This document shows positions 32,004 through 40,491 of a stretch of 64,000 bases of DNA, one piece after another. How positions within the stretch are numbered: position 1 is the first letter of the stretch; the number at the start of each line of letters is the position of its first letter. Position numbers and translations under genes: made by a program. This DNA comes from Sphingobium sp. AS12 (lineage in GTDB: Bacteria; Pseudomonadota; Alphaproteobacteria; Sphingomonadales; Sphingomonadaceae), in NCBI RefSeq assembly GCF_019097845.1, contig NZ_JAHRGM010000093.1, positions 1 through 64,000 on the forward strand, in the 5' to 3' direction. Under the pieces are notes generated by a model. The model had not been told where the DNA came from. It saw only the letters and a list, made by a program, of their open reading frames with translations, and did not search any database.

Positions 32004-34097
32004 ATGAAGGCTGGATTGATGGTCGCGGGATTCGCGACGCTATCACTGTTGATGGCTGTGCCGGCGGGTGCGGACCAGTCGACCCAGCCAGCGCCCGCAG
32101 CTGACGCGATGTTTGCCCAGCCCTTTATCGACAAGGATGAATGGCGCGACGCGCCAGTGCGGCACCGCTATGTCCATGGCGGCTTTACCGGCACGGAGAC
32201 GCGCTTTTCCTTCTATTTCCCCGACAAGGCGCACTATCAGGGACGCTTCTTCCAGCATATCACGCCAGTTCCCGACAGCGAGAATAACGGCCAGTTGCCC
32301 AGCGTCGGCGAGGAGGACAAGGTCGGTTTTGCGCTCGCATCGGGCGGCTATTTCGTCGAGACCAATGGCGGCGGGCGCGGTCAGGTGGGTATGCCGGGCA
32401 CAGGCGTAGACCCGACCATCGCCGCGTGGCGCGCCAATGCGGCAGCCGCAGCCTATTCGCGCGTGGTGGCGCAGCAAATGTATGGCGGCAAGCGACCCTA
32501 TGGCTATGCCTATGGCGGCAGCGGCGGCGCGTTTCGCACGATCGGGTCGATCGAAAACAGCGTCGGCGTGTGGGACGGGGTGGTCCCCTATGTCATGGGA
32601 TCGACGATGGCGATCCCCAATATGTTCACCGTGCGGATGCATGCGATGCGCATCTTGAAGGATCGCTGGCCACAGATCATCGACGCGGTCGAGCCGGGCG
32701 GCAGCGGCGATCCCTATGCCGGCCTCACCACGCGCGAATCCGATGCGCTGCGCGAGGTGACGAAGATGGGCTTCCCCACGCCATCCTGGTTTGGCTATCG
32801 CACCATGGGGGTGCATGGCTTTGCCGCCCTCTATCAGGGCATGGTGATGGCCGATCCCAGCTACTTCACCGATTTCTGGACCAAGCCGGGCTATCTAGGT
32901 TTCGACAATCCCGGCGATTTCGACGGCGCACGGGTGCAGCACAAGGCGCAGGTGATAGCGGCGATCACGGCGGCGGAGGCGGCGCGGCTGAAGCTCAACA
33001 CCAGCGTGGTGGACGGGCGCAAGGATGGCGGGGTTGATAATGCCTTTGCCGCGTTGCAGGGCGAAGGGGCGCAGCTCATCGTCGCCTATCGCCTGTCGAG
33101 CGCGCCACCGGCTGTCGATTTTCTGGGTGGCGATCTGATATTGGCGGACGGACGGCGGCTGGCGCTCAGCCGGATCGTCGGGGATGTCGTCATTCTGGGC
33201 GTGGCTGATCCTGCGATCGCCGCCAGCGTGAAGGCGGGCGACGCCGTGCAGGTGGACAACAGCAATTTCCTGGCCGCGCAGACCTATCATCGCCATCAGG
33301 TACCCGGACGCGATTTTCCGGTCTGGGACCAGTTTCGCAAGAGCGATGGTACGTCCATCTATCCGCAACGACCGATGATCCTTGGCCCCTTGTTCGTGCA
33401 GGCGACATCGGGATCGCAACTGACCGGCAAATTTGCGGGCAAGATGATCGTCGTGGAAAATCTGTGGGATCGAGAGGCGATGCCGTGGCAGGCGGACTGG
33501 TATCGCCAGCGGATTGCGGCGCATTTGGGCGCGGCGACGGACGACAATCTGCGGCTATGGTTTACCGACCATGCGCTGCATGGCGACAGCAGCCGACAGG
33601 AGGACCCGACCCGGACGGTCAGCTATCTGGGCGTGCTGCAACAGGCGCTGCGCGACCTTTCGGCCTGGGTCGAACGGGGCGTCGCCCCGCCTGCCAGCAC
33701 CGCTTATCGCATTGCCGACGGGCAAGTGATCGTCCCGACCGATGCGGCTGCGCGCAATGGCATCCAGCCGATCGCGCAGGTCAGCGCCAATGGCGGCGTG
33801 AAGGCGCTGGTGAAGTCCGGCGCACCGGTCGCCTTTGCCGCCAGCATCGCCGTGCCGCCGGGCGCGGGGCAGATCGTGGCGGCGGAATGGGATTTTGAGG
33901 GCGACGGGACATTCCCGGTCAAGGCCGCCCTCCCCCGCCGCGCGGGCGCGACTGTGACGGTCCGGGCCAGCCACAGCTTCACCCGACCCGGCACCTATTT
34001 CCCGGCGCTGCGAGTGGTATCGCAACGGCAGGGTGACGCCATCACGCCCTTTGCCCGCATCCAGAACTTGGGACGGGTGCGGGTCGTGGTGGAATAG
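32004..34097 (+). CDS. Secreted hydrolase-like protein with C-terminal PKD-like domain, unknown substrate
   Basis: A 697-residue protein I do not recognise as a named family. Residues 1-23 form a Sec signal peptide (hydrophobic AGFATLSLLMAV, then PAGADQ). A G-x-S-x-G elbow appears as AYGGSGGAF with Ser173, and downstream there is VENLWDREAMPWQADWY and LWFTDHALHGDS, offering an acid and a His; this looks like an alpha/beta hydrolase with a long insertion, loosely like tannase/feruloyl-esterase types. About residues 615-690 (AAEWDFEGDGTF, ASHSFTRPGTYFPALRV) resemble a PKD beta-sandwich. Likely periplasmic or exported. It could release the substrate from an ester before uptake, but this is inference. 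Confidence 0.75.
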   Translation: MKAGLMVAGFATLSLLMAVPAGADQSTQPAPAADAMFAQPFIDKDEWRDAPVRHRYVHGGFTGTETRFSFYFPDKAHYQGRFFQHITPVPDSENNGQLPSVGEEDKVGFALASGGYFVETNGGGRGQVGMPGTGVDPTIAAWRANAAAAAYSRVVAQQMYGGKRPYGYAYGGSGGAFRTIGSIENSVGVWDGVVPYVMGSTMAIPNMFTVRMHAMRILKDRWPQIIDAVEPGGSGDPYAGLTTRESDALREVTKMGFPTPSWFGYRTMGVHGFAALYQGMVMADPSYFTDFWTKPGYLGFDNPGDFDGARVQHKAQVIAAITAAEAARLKLNTSVVDGRKDGGVDNAFAALQGEGAQLIVAYRLSSAPPAVDFLGGDLILADGRRLALSRIVGDVVILGVADPAIAASVKAGDAVQVDNSNFLAAQTYHRHQVPGRDFPVWDQFRKSDGTSIYPQRPMILGPLFVQATSGSQLTGKFAGKMIVVENLWDREAMPWQADWYRQRIAAHLGAATDDNLRLWFTDHALHGDSSRQEDPTRTVSYLGVLQQALRDLSAWVERGVAPPASTAYRIADGQVIVPTDAAARNGIQPIAQVSANGGVKALVKSGAPVAFAASIAVPPGAGQIVAAEWDFEGDGTFPVKAALPRRAGATVTVRASHSFTRPGTYFPALRVVSQRQGDAITPFARIQNLGRVRVVVE

Positions 34098-34098
34098 G

Positions 34099-35112
34099 CT
34101 ATTCGAGCGGTTCCCCATCCCATGTCTCGGTATCGATCTGCGCCTGCGCGGCGCGGGGATAGCGCGGGCCGGATACCGCACCGAAGCTGAACAGCGCATC
34201 GACCGCCGCCAGCGTGCTGGCGGACAGGTCGATCGCCAGCGTCGCCATATCCTCATCCAGATGGGCGATGCTGGTAGTGCCGGGGATGGCGACGACATAA
34301 GGGCGGCGCGACAATAGCCAGCCGAGCGACAGCTGTGCCATGGTGCAGCCCGCTTCCGCCGCGATTTGGCCAAAGGCAGCGGCGAGTTGCAGATTATGCG
34401 CCAGATGGGGGGCATGGAAACGCGGCATGGACGCGCGGACGTCTCCTGCCTCCACACCTTCCGGTCCCACCCCGCCCGCCAAGACGCCGCGTGCAACGGG
34501 GGAGAAGGCGACGAAGCCCACGCCCAGTTCGCCGCAAGCGTCCAGCACCGCGACTTCGGCATTGCGGCTCCAGGGCGAATATTCGGTCTGCATCGCCGCG
34601 ATCGGGTGAACCGCATGAGCGCGGCGCAGCGTGGCGGCGGACATTTCCGACAGGCCGATCGCGCCGATCTTGCCCGCCTCCACCGCGCGGGACAGCGCGC
34701 CGACCGACTCCTCGATCGGCACATTGGGGTCGAGCCGGTGGAGATAGTAAAGGTCGATATGATCGACATTCAGTCGCTGGAGCGAATCCTCCAGCGTCGC
34801 GGCGATCGCCTGGGGTGATCCGTCAATGCCGCGCTTGCCGTCCTTGCCGCCCAGCACGCATTTGCTGGCGAGGGTGAATGCGTCCCGTCGGTGCATGATG
34901 GTGCGGCCCAGCAATTCTTCATTGGCGCCAAAGCCGTAAAGCGCGGCGGTATCGAAGAAATCGACCCCGGCATCCAATGCGTGAAGCAACAGCCGTTCGG
35001 CCTGTTCGGGCGCGGGCCGGGGCAGATAGGCGTGGCTCAAATTCATACAGCCAAGGCCGATAGCCTTGACCGTGAAGGGACCGATGGTGCGGGGCGACAG
35101 CGGGGCAGTCAT
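34099..35112 (-). CDS. Aldo/keto reductase
   Basis: NADPH-dependent (beta/alpha)8 oxidoreductase, 337 residues, of the YakC/Tas-like group. The signature DAGVDFFDTAALYGFGANEELLG contains the catalytic Asp and Tyr, followed by LASKCVLGG (Lys), DLYYLHRLDP (His), IGLSEMSAATLRRAHAV and VAFSPVARGVLAGG, and the cofactor-binding C-terminal part VVAIPGTTSIAHLDED. Convergent with the secreted hydrolase gene: only one base separates the two stop codons. It is divergent from the dienelactone-hydrolase-like gene. Substrate unknown; aldehydes or ketones derived from aromatic or terpenoid compounds are typical for the group. Confidence 0.9.
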   Translation of the reverse strand: MTAPLSPRTIGPFTVKAIGLGCMNLSHAYLPRPAPEQAERLLLHALDAGVDFFDTAALYGFGANEELLGRTIMHRRDAFTLASKCVLGGKDGKRGIDGSPQAIAATLEDSLQRLNVDHIDLYYLHRLDPNVPIEESVGALSRAVEAGKIGAIGLSEMSAATLRRAHAVHPIAAMQTEYSPWSRNAEVAVLDACGELGVGFVAFSPVARGVLAGGVGPEGVEAGDVRASMPRFHAPHLAHNLQLAAAFGQIAAEAGCTMAQLSLGWLLSRRPYVVAIPGTTSIAHLDEDMATLAIDLSASTLAAVDALFSFGAVSGPRYPRAAQAQIDTETWDGEPLE

Positions 35113-35252
35113 GTCCGGGCGGTAATCCTGTATCTATGGGGGTTGGCTTCCCATAGCGAGGCTTTGCGGGTGCGGGCTATGAGTTTTTCTTGGCTTGTCC
35201 ATGAAAGGCGGCAATAAACCTGCGGCGGTGGGCGTGAGGGAAGGACAGCAAT

Positions 35253-36155
35253 ATGACGCAGGATGCTGATATGAAGGGAGCCGCCGCCTATCCGCGCGCG
35301 GTGCTGGACCTGTTCGATGCCTATGTCCATGGCGCGATCGACCGGCGTGGGTTCCTGAGCCAATGCGCGCTCTATGTCGGCAGCACGACGGCGGCCACCG
35401 CGACGCTGGCGGCGCTCAGCCCCGATTTCGCGCGCGGCCAAGTGATCAAGCCCGACGACAAGCGGATCATCATCAGCCATGTCGATATTGACTCGCCGGC
35501 GGGCAACGGCACCGTGCGCGCCTATATCGCGCGACCGGCGGCGAAGAAGGGCGCGAAGCTGCCGGTCATCATCGTCGCGCACGAAAATCGCGGGCTGAAT
35601 CCGCATATCGAGGATATTGCCCGGCGGCTGGCGGTCGATGGCTATATGGCGGTGGCGCCCGACGCGCTGACGACGATCGGCGGCTATCCGGGGGATGAGG
35701 ACAAAGCGCGCACTGCCTTTGCAACGCTGGACCGGGCCAAGATTGGCGAGGATTTTGTCGCGGCGGCGACTTATGCCCGCACGATGGCGGGCAGCAATGG
35801 CAAGATCGGTGCGGTCGGTTTCTGCTTTGGCGGCTGGATCGCCAACCTGCTGGCAACGCGCCTGCCCGATCTGCGCGCCGCAGTGCCTTTCTATGGCAGC
35901 CCGCCGACGCTGGCCGACGTACCGAAGATCAAGGCGCAGTTGCTGATCCATTATGGCGGCAATGATGCGCGGACCAATGCGGCCTGGCCCGATTATGAGG
36001 CGGCGCTGAAGCAGGCAGGGACGCGCTACCAGGCCTATATTTACGACGGCGCGGAGCATGGCTTCAACAATGATACTACGCCGCGTTTCGACAAAGCGGC
36101 AGCGGACCTTGCCTGGGCGCGGACTTTGGCGCTGTTCCGCCAGACGATTGGCTGA
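35253..36155 (+). CDS. Dienelactone hydrolase family protein with Tat-like signal
   Basis: A 300-residue alpha/beta hydrolase of the dienelactone hydrolase family. The triad is visible: Cys191 in GFCFGGW, Asp238 in YGGNDART and His269 in GAEHGFNN. Residues ~27-60 contain IDRRGFLSQCALYVGST followed by an Ala-rich hydrophobic stretch, which looks like a twin-arginine segment placed unusually far from the N-terminus (RR at 31-32). Many sphingomonad relatives share this layout. AAGGA precedes the start. It stands alone, divergent from the aldo/keto reductase gene and ended by a strong hairpin. The natural ester or lactone is unknown. Confidence 0.87.
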   Translation: MTQDADMKGAAAYPRAVLDLFDAYVHGAIDRRGFLSQCALYVGSTTAATATLAALSPDFARGQVIKPDDKRIIISHVDIDSPAGNGTVRAYIARPAAKKGAKLPVIIVAHENRGLNPHIEDIARRLAVDGYMAVAPDALTTIGGYPGDEDKARTAFATLDRAKIGEDFVAAATYARTMAGSNGKIGAVGFCFGGWIANLLATRLPDLRAAVPFYGSPPTLADVPKIKAQLLIHYGGNDARTNAAWPDYEAALKQAGTRYQAYIYDGAEHGFNNDTTPRFDKAAADLAWARTLALFRQTIG

Positions 36156-36158
36156 TTG

Positions 36159-36190
36159 TGGCTGTCCCGCCCGATGCGGCGGGACAGCCA
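36159..36190. terminator. Strong hairpin between convergent genes
   Basis: TGGCTGTCCCGCC (36159-36171) and GGCGGGACAGCCA (36178-36190) form a perfect 13-bp stem with a six-base loop, between the dienelactone hydrolase stop and the E1-beta stop. There is no T tract, but the stability and position suggest a shared terminator. Confidence 0.7.
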
Positions 36191-36197
36191 TCATAGG

Positions 36198-37184
36198 TCA
36201 GGCCATCAGTGCCTTGACCGTTTCGACCACACGCTCTGGCGAGACGATGTAGGCGTCCTCCAGCACCTTGGCGAAAGGCACCGGCGAATAAGGCGCGCCG
36301 AGGCGGCGGACAGGTGCCTTCAACTGGCCGAACAACTCTTCGGCGATGGTGGAGGCGATTTCGCCGCCGGGGCCGAAATGGCGCACCGCTTCATGGGCGA
36401 TGACCGCGCGGCCAGTCTTGGCAACCGACGCCAGCACCGCTTCCTTGTCCCAGGGCGATACCGTGCGCAGGTCGATCAGCTCGACCGAAATGCCCGCTTC
36501 CGCCAAGGGAGCCAGTGCCTGCTGGCAGCGGATCACCTGCGAGGACCAGGAGACGATGGTAACGTCGGTCCCTTCCTGCACCACCCGCGCCTTGCCCAGG
36601 GGAATGGGCGCCAGATCGTCAGGCACTTCGGCCGGGATGAACAGGGAGCCTGCGGATTCGATGAAGATGCAGGGGTCCGGGTCCTGAATACAGGAAAGTA
36701 GCAGCCCCTTATAATCGACCGGGTTGGACGGTGCGACGACCTTGATCCCGGCCGTATGGGCAAACCAGCCTTCCAGATGATCGGCATGTTGGCCCGCTGT
36801 CTGCCATCCTGCGCCCGTCAGGGTGCGGATCGTGATCGGCACGGTGCTTTGCCCGCCCGACATGAAGCGCAGCTTGGCCGCATGGTTGAAGATCATGTCC
36901 ATCGCCACGGCAGTGAAGTTCATCAACATGATTTCGGCGACCGGCTTATAGCCGGCCAGCGCCGCGCCGATGGCGGCACCGATGATCGCCTGTTCCGAAA
37001 TCGGGGTAGATTTGACCCGGTCGTCGCCAAATTTGGTCGACAGACCAGCGGTCGCGCCGGTGACGCCACCGCCTTCGCGATCGGCGATATCTTCGCCCAG
37101 CACGATCACCTTGTCATCATCGGCCATCGCCTGATGCAGTGCCGCATTGACGGCCTGGAGGCTGTTCATCTTCTTCGCGCTCAT
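36198..37184 (-). CDS. 2-oxoacid dehydrogenase E1 component, beta subunit
   Basis: A 328-residue transketolase C-terminal-type subunit of pyruvate/acetoin/branched-chain 2-oxoacid dehydrogenases. It shows NAALHQAMADDDKVIVLGEDI, STPISEQAIIGAAIGAALAG (with the TPP-binding Glu), a FMSGGQSTVPITIRTLTGAG segment, GIKVVAPSNPVDYKGLL and TGRAVIAHEAVRHFGPGGEI. Its ATG overlaps the E1-alpha stop. There is no E2 acyltransferase or E3 dihydrolipoyl dehydrogenase gene in the window, so the enzyme either borrows them from another complex or acts as a stand-alone decarboxylase. Confidence 0.9.
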   Translation of the reverse strand: MSAKKMNSLQAVNAALHQAMADDDKVIVLGEDIADREGGGVTGATAGLSTKFGDDRVKSTPISEQAIIGAAIGAALAGYKPVAEIMLMNFTAVAMDMIFNHAAKLRFMSGGQSTVPITIRTLTGAGWQTAGQHADHLEGWFAHTAGIKVVAPSNPVDYKGLLLSCIQDPDPCIFIESAGSLFIPAEVPDDLAPIPLGKARVVQEGTDVTIVSWSSQVIRCQQALAPLAEAGISVELIDLRTVSPWDKEAVLASVAKTGRAVIAHEAVRHFGPGGEIASTIAEELFGQLKAPVRRLGAPYSPVPFAKVLEDAYIVSPERVVETVKALMA

Positions 37185-38176
37185 GCCGGAATCTCCTGCG
37201 CAAAAACATCGCGGCGGAGTTCGTCCACCGATGGCAAGGGGCTGGCGAGACCGAATTCCTGGGCGTCCTCAATCTCGGCCTCGATCGTCGCCTGCATCGC
37301 GGCCAGCGACTCATCGGTCGCGTGGCCCTGTTCGACCAGCCATGCCTTGAAGGCGGGCAGCGGGTCTTTCGCGATCGCCGCCGCTTTCTCTTCCTTGGTC
37401 ATATATTTGTCGTCGTCGCCCAACACATGGCCGTGGAAGCGGAAGGTCTTGCATTCCAGCAGGGTCGGCCCTTCGCCATCGCGCGCGCGGCTGATCGCTT
37501 CATGCGCGGCGGCGAACATCGCCAGCGGGTCATTGCCATCGACGGTATGGCCCGGCATCCCGTAGCCGATTGCGCGCTTGGCGATGAAGTCGACCGAGGT
37601 GCCATTTTCGTAGCGCGTATGTTCGGCAAAGCCGTTATTCTGGCACACGAAAATCACCGGCAGCTTCCACACCGACGCCAGATTGAGCGATTCATGGAAG
37701 GCGCCGATATTGGACGCGCCATCGCCGAAATAGGCGATGGTGACGCGCCGCGACCCGTCCAGCTTGGCTGCCCAGGCAAGGCCATTGGCGATCGGCATGG
37801 ACGAACCGACAATGCCGGTCGTAACCATGACGCCGCTTTCGGGATGGGTCAGGTGCATCGGCCCGCCCTTGCCCTTGCAGGTGCCATCGACGCGGCCCGC
37901 GATTTCCGCCCAGAGCGGTCGCAGCGGCATGTCCTTGGCCACCATGTCGTGGATGCCGCGATAGATGGTGCAGATCTTGTCATCGTCGGTCATCAGCGAT
38001 GACAAGGTGGCGGGGATCACTTCCTGGCCCCGCGCCGAATAATAGGGCATGACCAGCCGCCCAAGGCGAATGGTCTTGCGGATGGCGTCGTCGTTGCGCT
38101 CGATACGGATCATGCGCCGGTAGATATCTACCAGCTGGTCCGGGGTAGGCGCCGGGGCGTTGCTCAGCTCTGCCAT
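37181..38176 (-). CDS. 2-oxoacid dehydrogenase E1 component, alpha subunit
   Basis: A 331-residue thiamine-diphosphate enzyme subunit. The TPP motif runs from GDG at residues 151-153 (YFGDGASNIGAFHESLNL) to NN at 180-181. RIERNDDAIRK, YRGIHDMVAKD, CKGKGGPMHLT and KTFRFHGHVLGDD are typical of the acetoin/pyruvate dehydrogenase alpha family, the last being the phosphorylation-loop region. The start MAELSNAPAP has GAGGA 5 nt upstream. The pair is nearest to acetoin-dehydrogenase-like E1 proteins by motif style, but the substrate here is not known. Divergent from the small gene at 38316. Confidence 0.9.
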   Translation of the reverse strand: MAELSNAPAPTPDQLVDIYRRMIRIERNDDAIRKTIRLGRLVMPYYSARGQEVIPATLSSLMTDDDKICTIYRGIHDMVAKDMPLRPLWAEIAGRVDGTCKGKGGPMHLTHPESGVMVTTGIVGSSMPIANGLAWAAKLDGSRRVTIAYFGDGASNIGAFHESLNLASVWKLPVIFVCQNNGFAEHTRYENGTSVDFIAKRAIGYGMPGHTVDGNDPLAMFAAAHEAISRARDGEGPTLLECKTFRFHGHVLGDDDKYMTKEEKAAAIAKDPLPAFKAWLVEQGHATDESLAAMQATIEAEIEDAQEFGLASPLPSVDELRRDVFAQEIPA

Positions 38177-38315
38177 GATGTCCTCAAGATGGCCAATGGG
38201 ATGCCCCTTGAATTGGCGCTCAGGGGCCATTGGTCAACTCGCCGGGGCGATATGTGGCCACCACCTTGCAATGGCGGAAATGCTGGCCATTTTGGGAGGA
38301 TGGAAAGAGGCGCGC

Positions 38316-38588
38316 ATGACCGACAAGAGTGACATTATCAAGCAGGCGACCGAGCGCGTGTTGCAGCTGGAAGGCGAGCTGGAGGCCGAGGGCGCGGCAT
38401 CAACGCAGGGCGACGAGCTGGCCCATGCCCGCGCGATGCTGCACCAGTGGGTCGACAGCGTGGTGGCGGTCGTTTCCTCGCCCGGCGTTGGCCGCGTCTC
38501 GCTGATCCATGACGATGGGACGGAATCGCGGATATCCTCGCCCGCCCTGCCGTTTCGCCTGTCCCGTCCGGCGCGCTTCGACAGCTAG
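38316..38588 (+). CDS. Small protein, unknown function (90 aa)
   Basis: A 90-residue acidic protein, MTDKSDIIKQATERVLQLEG onward, with an N-terminal amphipathic helix rich in Glu and Leu (possible coiled coil, residues ~5-30), a middle HARAMLHQWVDSVVAVVSS and a C-terminal beta-like stretch (GRVSLIHDDGTESRI). AGAGG lies 6 nt before the ATG. It stands alone, divergent from the E1-alpha gene. Its TAG stop overlaps the stop of the convergent DUF2889 gene within a shared CTAG. No family is recognised; it lacks cysteines and membrane segments. Confidence 0.55.
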   Translation: MTDKSDIIKQATERVLQLEGELEAEGAASTQGDELAHARAMLHQWVDSVVAVVSSPGVGRVSLIHDDGTESRISSPALPFRLSRPARFDS

Positions 38589-39319
38589 CGGAACGCGAAA
38601 TTGGTGCCGTCAAAATGATCGAGCGGGGTCAATGGCGCGGCGGTGAAGTCGATCACCTTGCCAACGCGGATCGCCTTTGCCGCATTGTCGGGCTGAAAGG
38701 TGAAGCAATTGGGCGGCACCCGGCTGGCGGTGGATTGCCGCTCCATCGGAATCAGGCGGCCATTGGCGAGAATCGCGCCCCATTGCAGCAATTTGGCGGC
38801 TTCGCGATGCGGGCCGTCCAGCCCCTCGATCCAGTCGCGCAATTTCATGATCGACAGGCCCGCAATGGCAATGGGGGCTTCCATCACATGATTGCGGTGG
38901 GCGACCTGTAACAGCGGCATAGCATCACGGCGGATTTCAGCGGTCGCCAGGCCGTCAATAGGATCGCAGGTGACGATGTCGTAGATGATAGTGTTGGTTT
39001 CACCGGCATGGGCGGCGGCCAGCACGGTCAGGTCGTGCAGATGGGTGCAGTTCGCCTTCTTTTCTCCGCGCGCGGGTATATCGGCCAGCGCGATGCCGGT
39101 GAAGGTCGCCGCCAGCACCGCAGGCGCACCGGGACAGGTGGTCCAGGGCACGCGCTCCATCACCGATTCGACGCTGGTGACGATCCCGTCGTCATGGCGC
39201 AGGGTGACCGCCATGCAGTGATAATCATCCTCCAGCGCCGCGATCACCTGACCCGGCGCGGGCGTGACGCGGACGCGCCGCCGGAAGCCGGGCAGCGTGT
39301 CGAGCGTGGCGCTGTCCAT
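38585..39319 (-). CDS. DUF2889 family protein
   Basis: A 244-residue protein matching the DUF2889 pattern: LEDDYHCMAVTLRHDDGIV, the conserved CPGA (TTCPGAPAVL) and CTHLHDLTVLAA, and RRDAMPLLQ. The Cys/His-rich CTHLHDL resembles a metal or catalytic site, but the family has no assigned reaction. It is the last gene of a leftward P450/DUF35/lipid-transfer-protein/DUF2889 run, 6 nt after the thiolase-like gene. Genes of this type are, as I recall, often found in proteobacterial steroid- and terpenoid-like catabolic clusters, so it may act on a polycyclic or acyl-CoA intermediate. Confidence 0.8.
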   Translation of the reverse strand: MDSATLDTLPGFRRRVRVTPAPGQVIAALEDDYHCMAVTLRHDDGIVTSVESVMERVPWTTCPGAPAVLAATFTGIALADIPARGEKKANCTHLHDLTVLAAAHAGETNTIIYDIVTCDPIDGLATAEIRRDAMPLLQVAHRNHVMEAPIAIAGLSIMKLRDWIEGLDGPHREAAKLLQWGAILANGRLIPMERQSTASRVPPNCFTFQPDNAAKAIRVGKVIDFTAAPLTPLDHFDGTNFAFR

Positions 39320-39325
39320 TTGTCG

Positions 39326-40489
39326 TCAGTCCTTGGCCAGCAACAGCGCCGCCGCCATCGGACCGCCGCCCGATGTCGCAATGGCGACACGGGGATCGCC
39401 GCCAATCTGGCGTGCGCCACCCTGTCCGCGTAGCTGGACGACCGCCTCATAGGCAAAGCCAAAGCCATGGAGCCGACCCCAGCCCAACTGGCCGCCGCCG
39501 GTGTTCATCGGCAGTGCGCCGTTGCGGGCGATGCGGGTGCCACCTTCAAGGAACTGGCCACCTTCGCCCACGTCGCAAAAGCCCAGCCCTTCGAGCCAGG
39601 TGATCGGCTGGAAGGCAAAGCCGTCATAGAGCTGAACGGTATCGACGTCCTTCACGCTATAATCGGTGTTGCGCCACAGGTCGCGGCCTGTGGGATAGGC
39701 ACCCGCCCATTCGGCCTGGTCCCAGCTATAGCGTTCGACCGATCCGGCGCTGGCGGCGATGCGGATCGGCGTGGCTGTGACGTCCCCCAGCGCATCACCC
39801 GCTGACACGATCACGACGGTGGAGGCATCGGTGAAGCGGTCGCAATCATAAAGGCAGAAGGGCGTGCTGATCATCCGTGCGGACATATATTCGTCCATGC
39901 TCAGCGGCTTCTTCACCAGCGCGCGCGGGTTGATCGCGGCATTGGCATGATCGTTGAGCGCGACCTGCGCCAGTTGCTCGCGAGTCAAACCGTAGCGCTT
40001 CATGTGGCGCATCGCGAATTGCGCGGTCCAGTTGGCCGCAGAGAAAGCGCCAAAGGGGGAGACCCATTGGGAGTTGCCCGACACATCCTTGCGCCGTTCC
40101 ATGGGCGGGAATTCTTCGGGACGGGCAAGGGCGGCGGCTTCATAGACGGTGCGGAAGCAGAGGACGTGGCGGGCAAGCCCCGCCTTTACCGCATGGGCCG
40201 CCTCCACGATCGCGCCCAATTGCGCGGTCGATTCCGCCGCGCCGATATGCCAGCGAGTCTTGAGGCCCAGCACTTCGATCAGATCGTCCGAACTGACCGG
40301 CGAAAAGCCCAGAAAGCTCGGCATCTTGCCGGGATAGGTTGCGACGCCGTCAATCTGGTCGAGGGTCAGGCCCGCGTCGGCAATGGCTTCACGCACGGCA
40401 TCGACCGTCAGCAACAGCGGCGAACGGGTCAGGCGAACGCCGACGTCGGACATGCCGATGCCCGTAATATAGGCTTCAGGCTGTGTCAT
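39326..40489 (-). CDS. Thiolase-like lipid-transfer protein (Ltp2-type, probable retro-aldolase subunit)
   Basis: A 387-residue thiolase-superfamily protein of the SCP-x/lipid-transfer-protein branch (ITGIGMSDVGVRL, VGAAESTAQLGAIVEAA-like region, RYGLTREQLAQVALNDHANA). At the usual second catalytic position it has QLYDGFAFQP, with a Tyr, and near the end MNTGGGQLGWGRLHGFGFAYEA in place of the standard H-P/C-x-G signatures, so ordinary thiolysis is unlikely. Ltp2 from steroid degraders has such Tyr residues and cleaves 17-hydroxy side chains by retro-aldol reaction together with a DUF35 partner. Exactly such a partner gene lies 2 nt upstream. I infer an aldolase role. Confidence 0.83.
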   Translation of the reverse strand: MTQPEAYITGIGMSDVGVRLTRSPLLLTVDAVREAIADAGLTLDQIDGVATYPGKMPSFLGFSPVSSDDLIEVLGLKTRWHIGAAESTAQLGAIVEAAHAVKAGLARHVLCFRTVYEAAALARPEEFPPMERRKDVSGNSQWVSPFGAFSAANWTAQFAMRHMKRYGLTREQLAQVALNDHANAAINPRALVKKPLSMDEYMSARMISTPFCLYDCDRFTDASTVVIVSAGDALGDVTATPIRIAASAGSVERYSWDQAEWAGAYPTGRDLWRNTDYSVKDVDTVQLYDGFAFQPITWLEGLGFCDVGEGGQFLEGGTRIARNGALPMNTGGGQLGWGRLHGFGFAYEAVVQLRGQGGARQIGGDPRVAIATSGGGPMAAALLLAKD

Positions 40490-40491
40490 GA

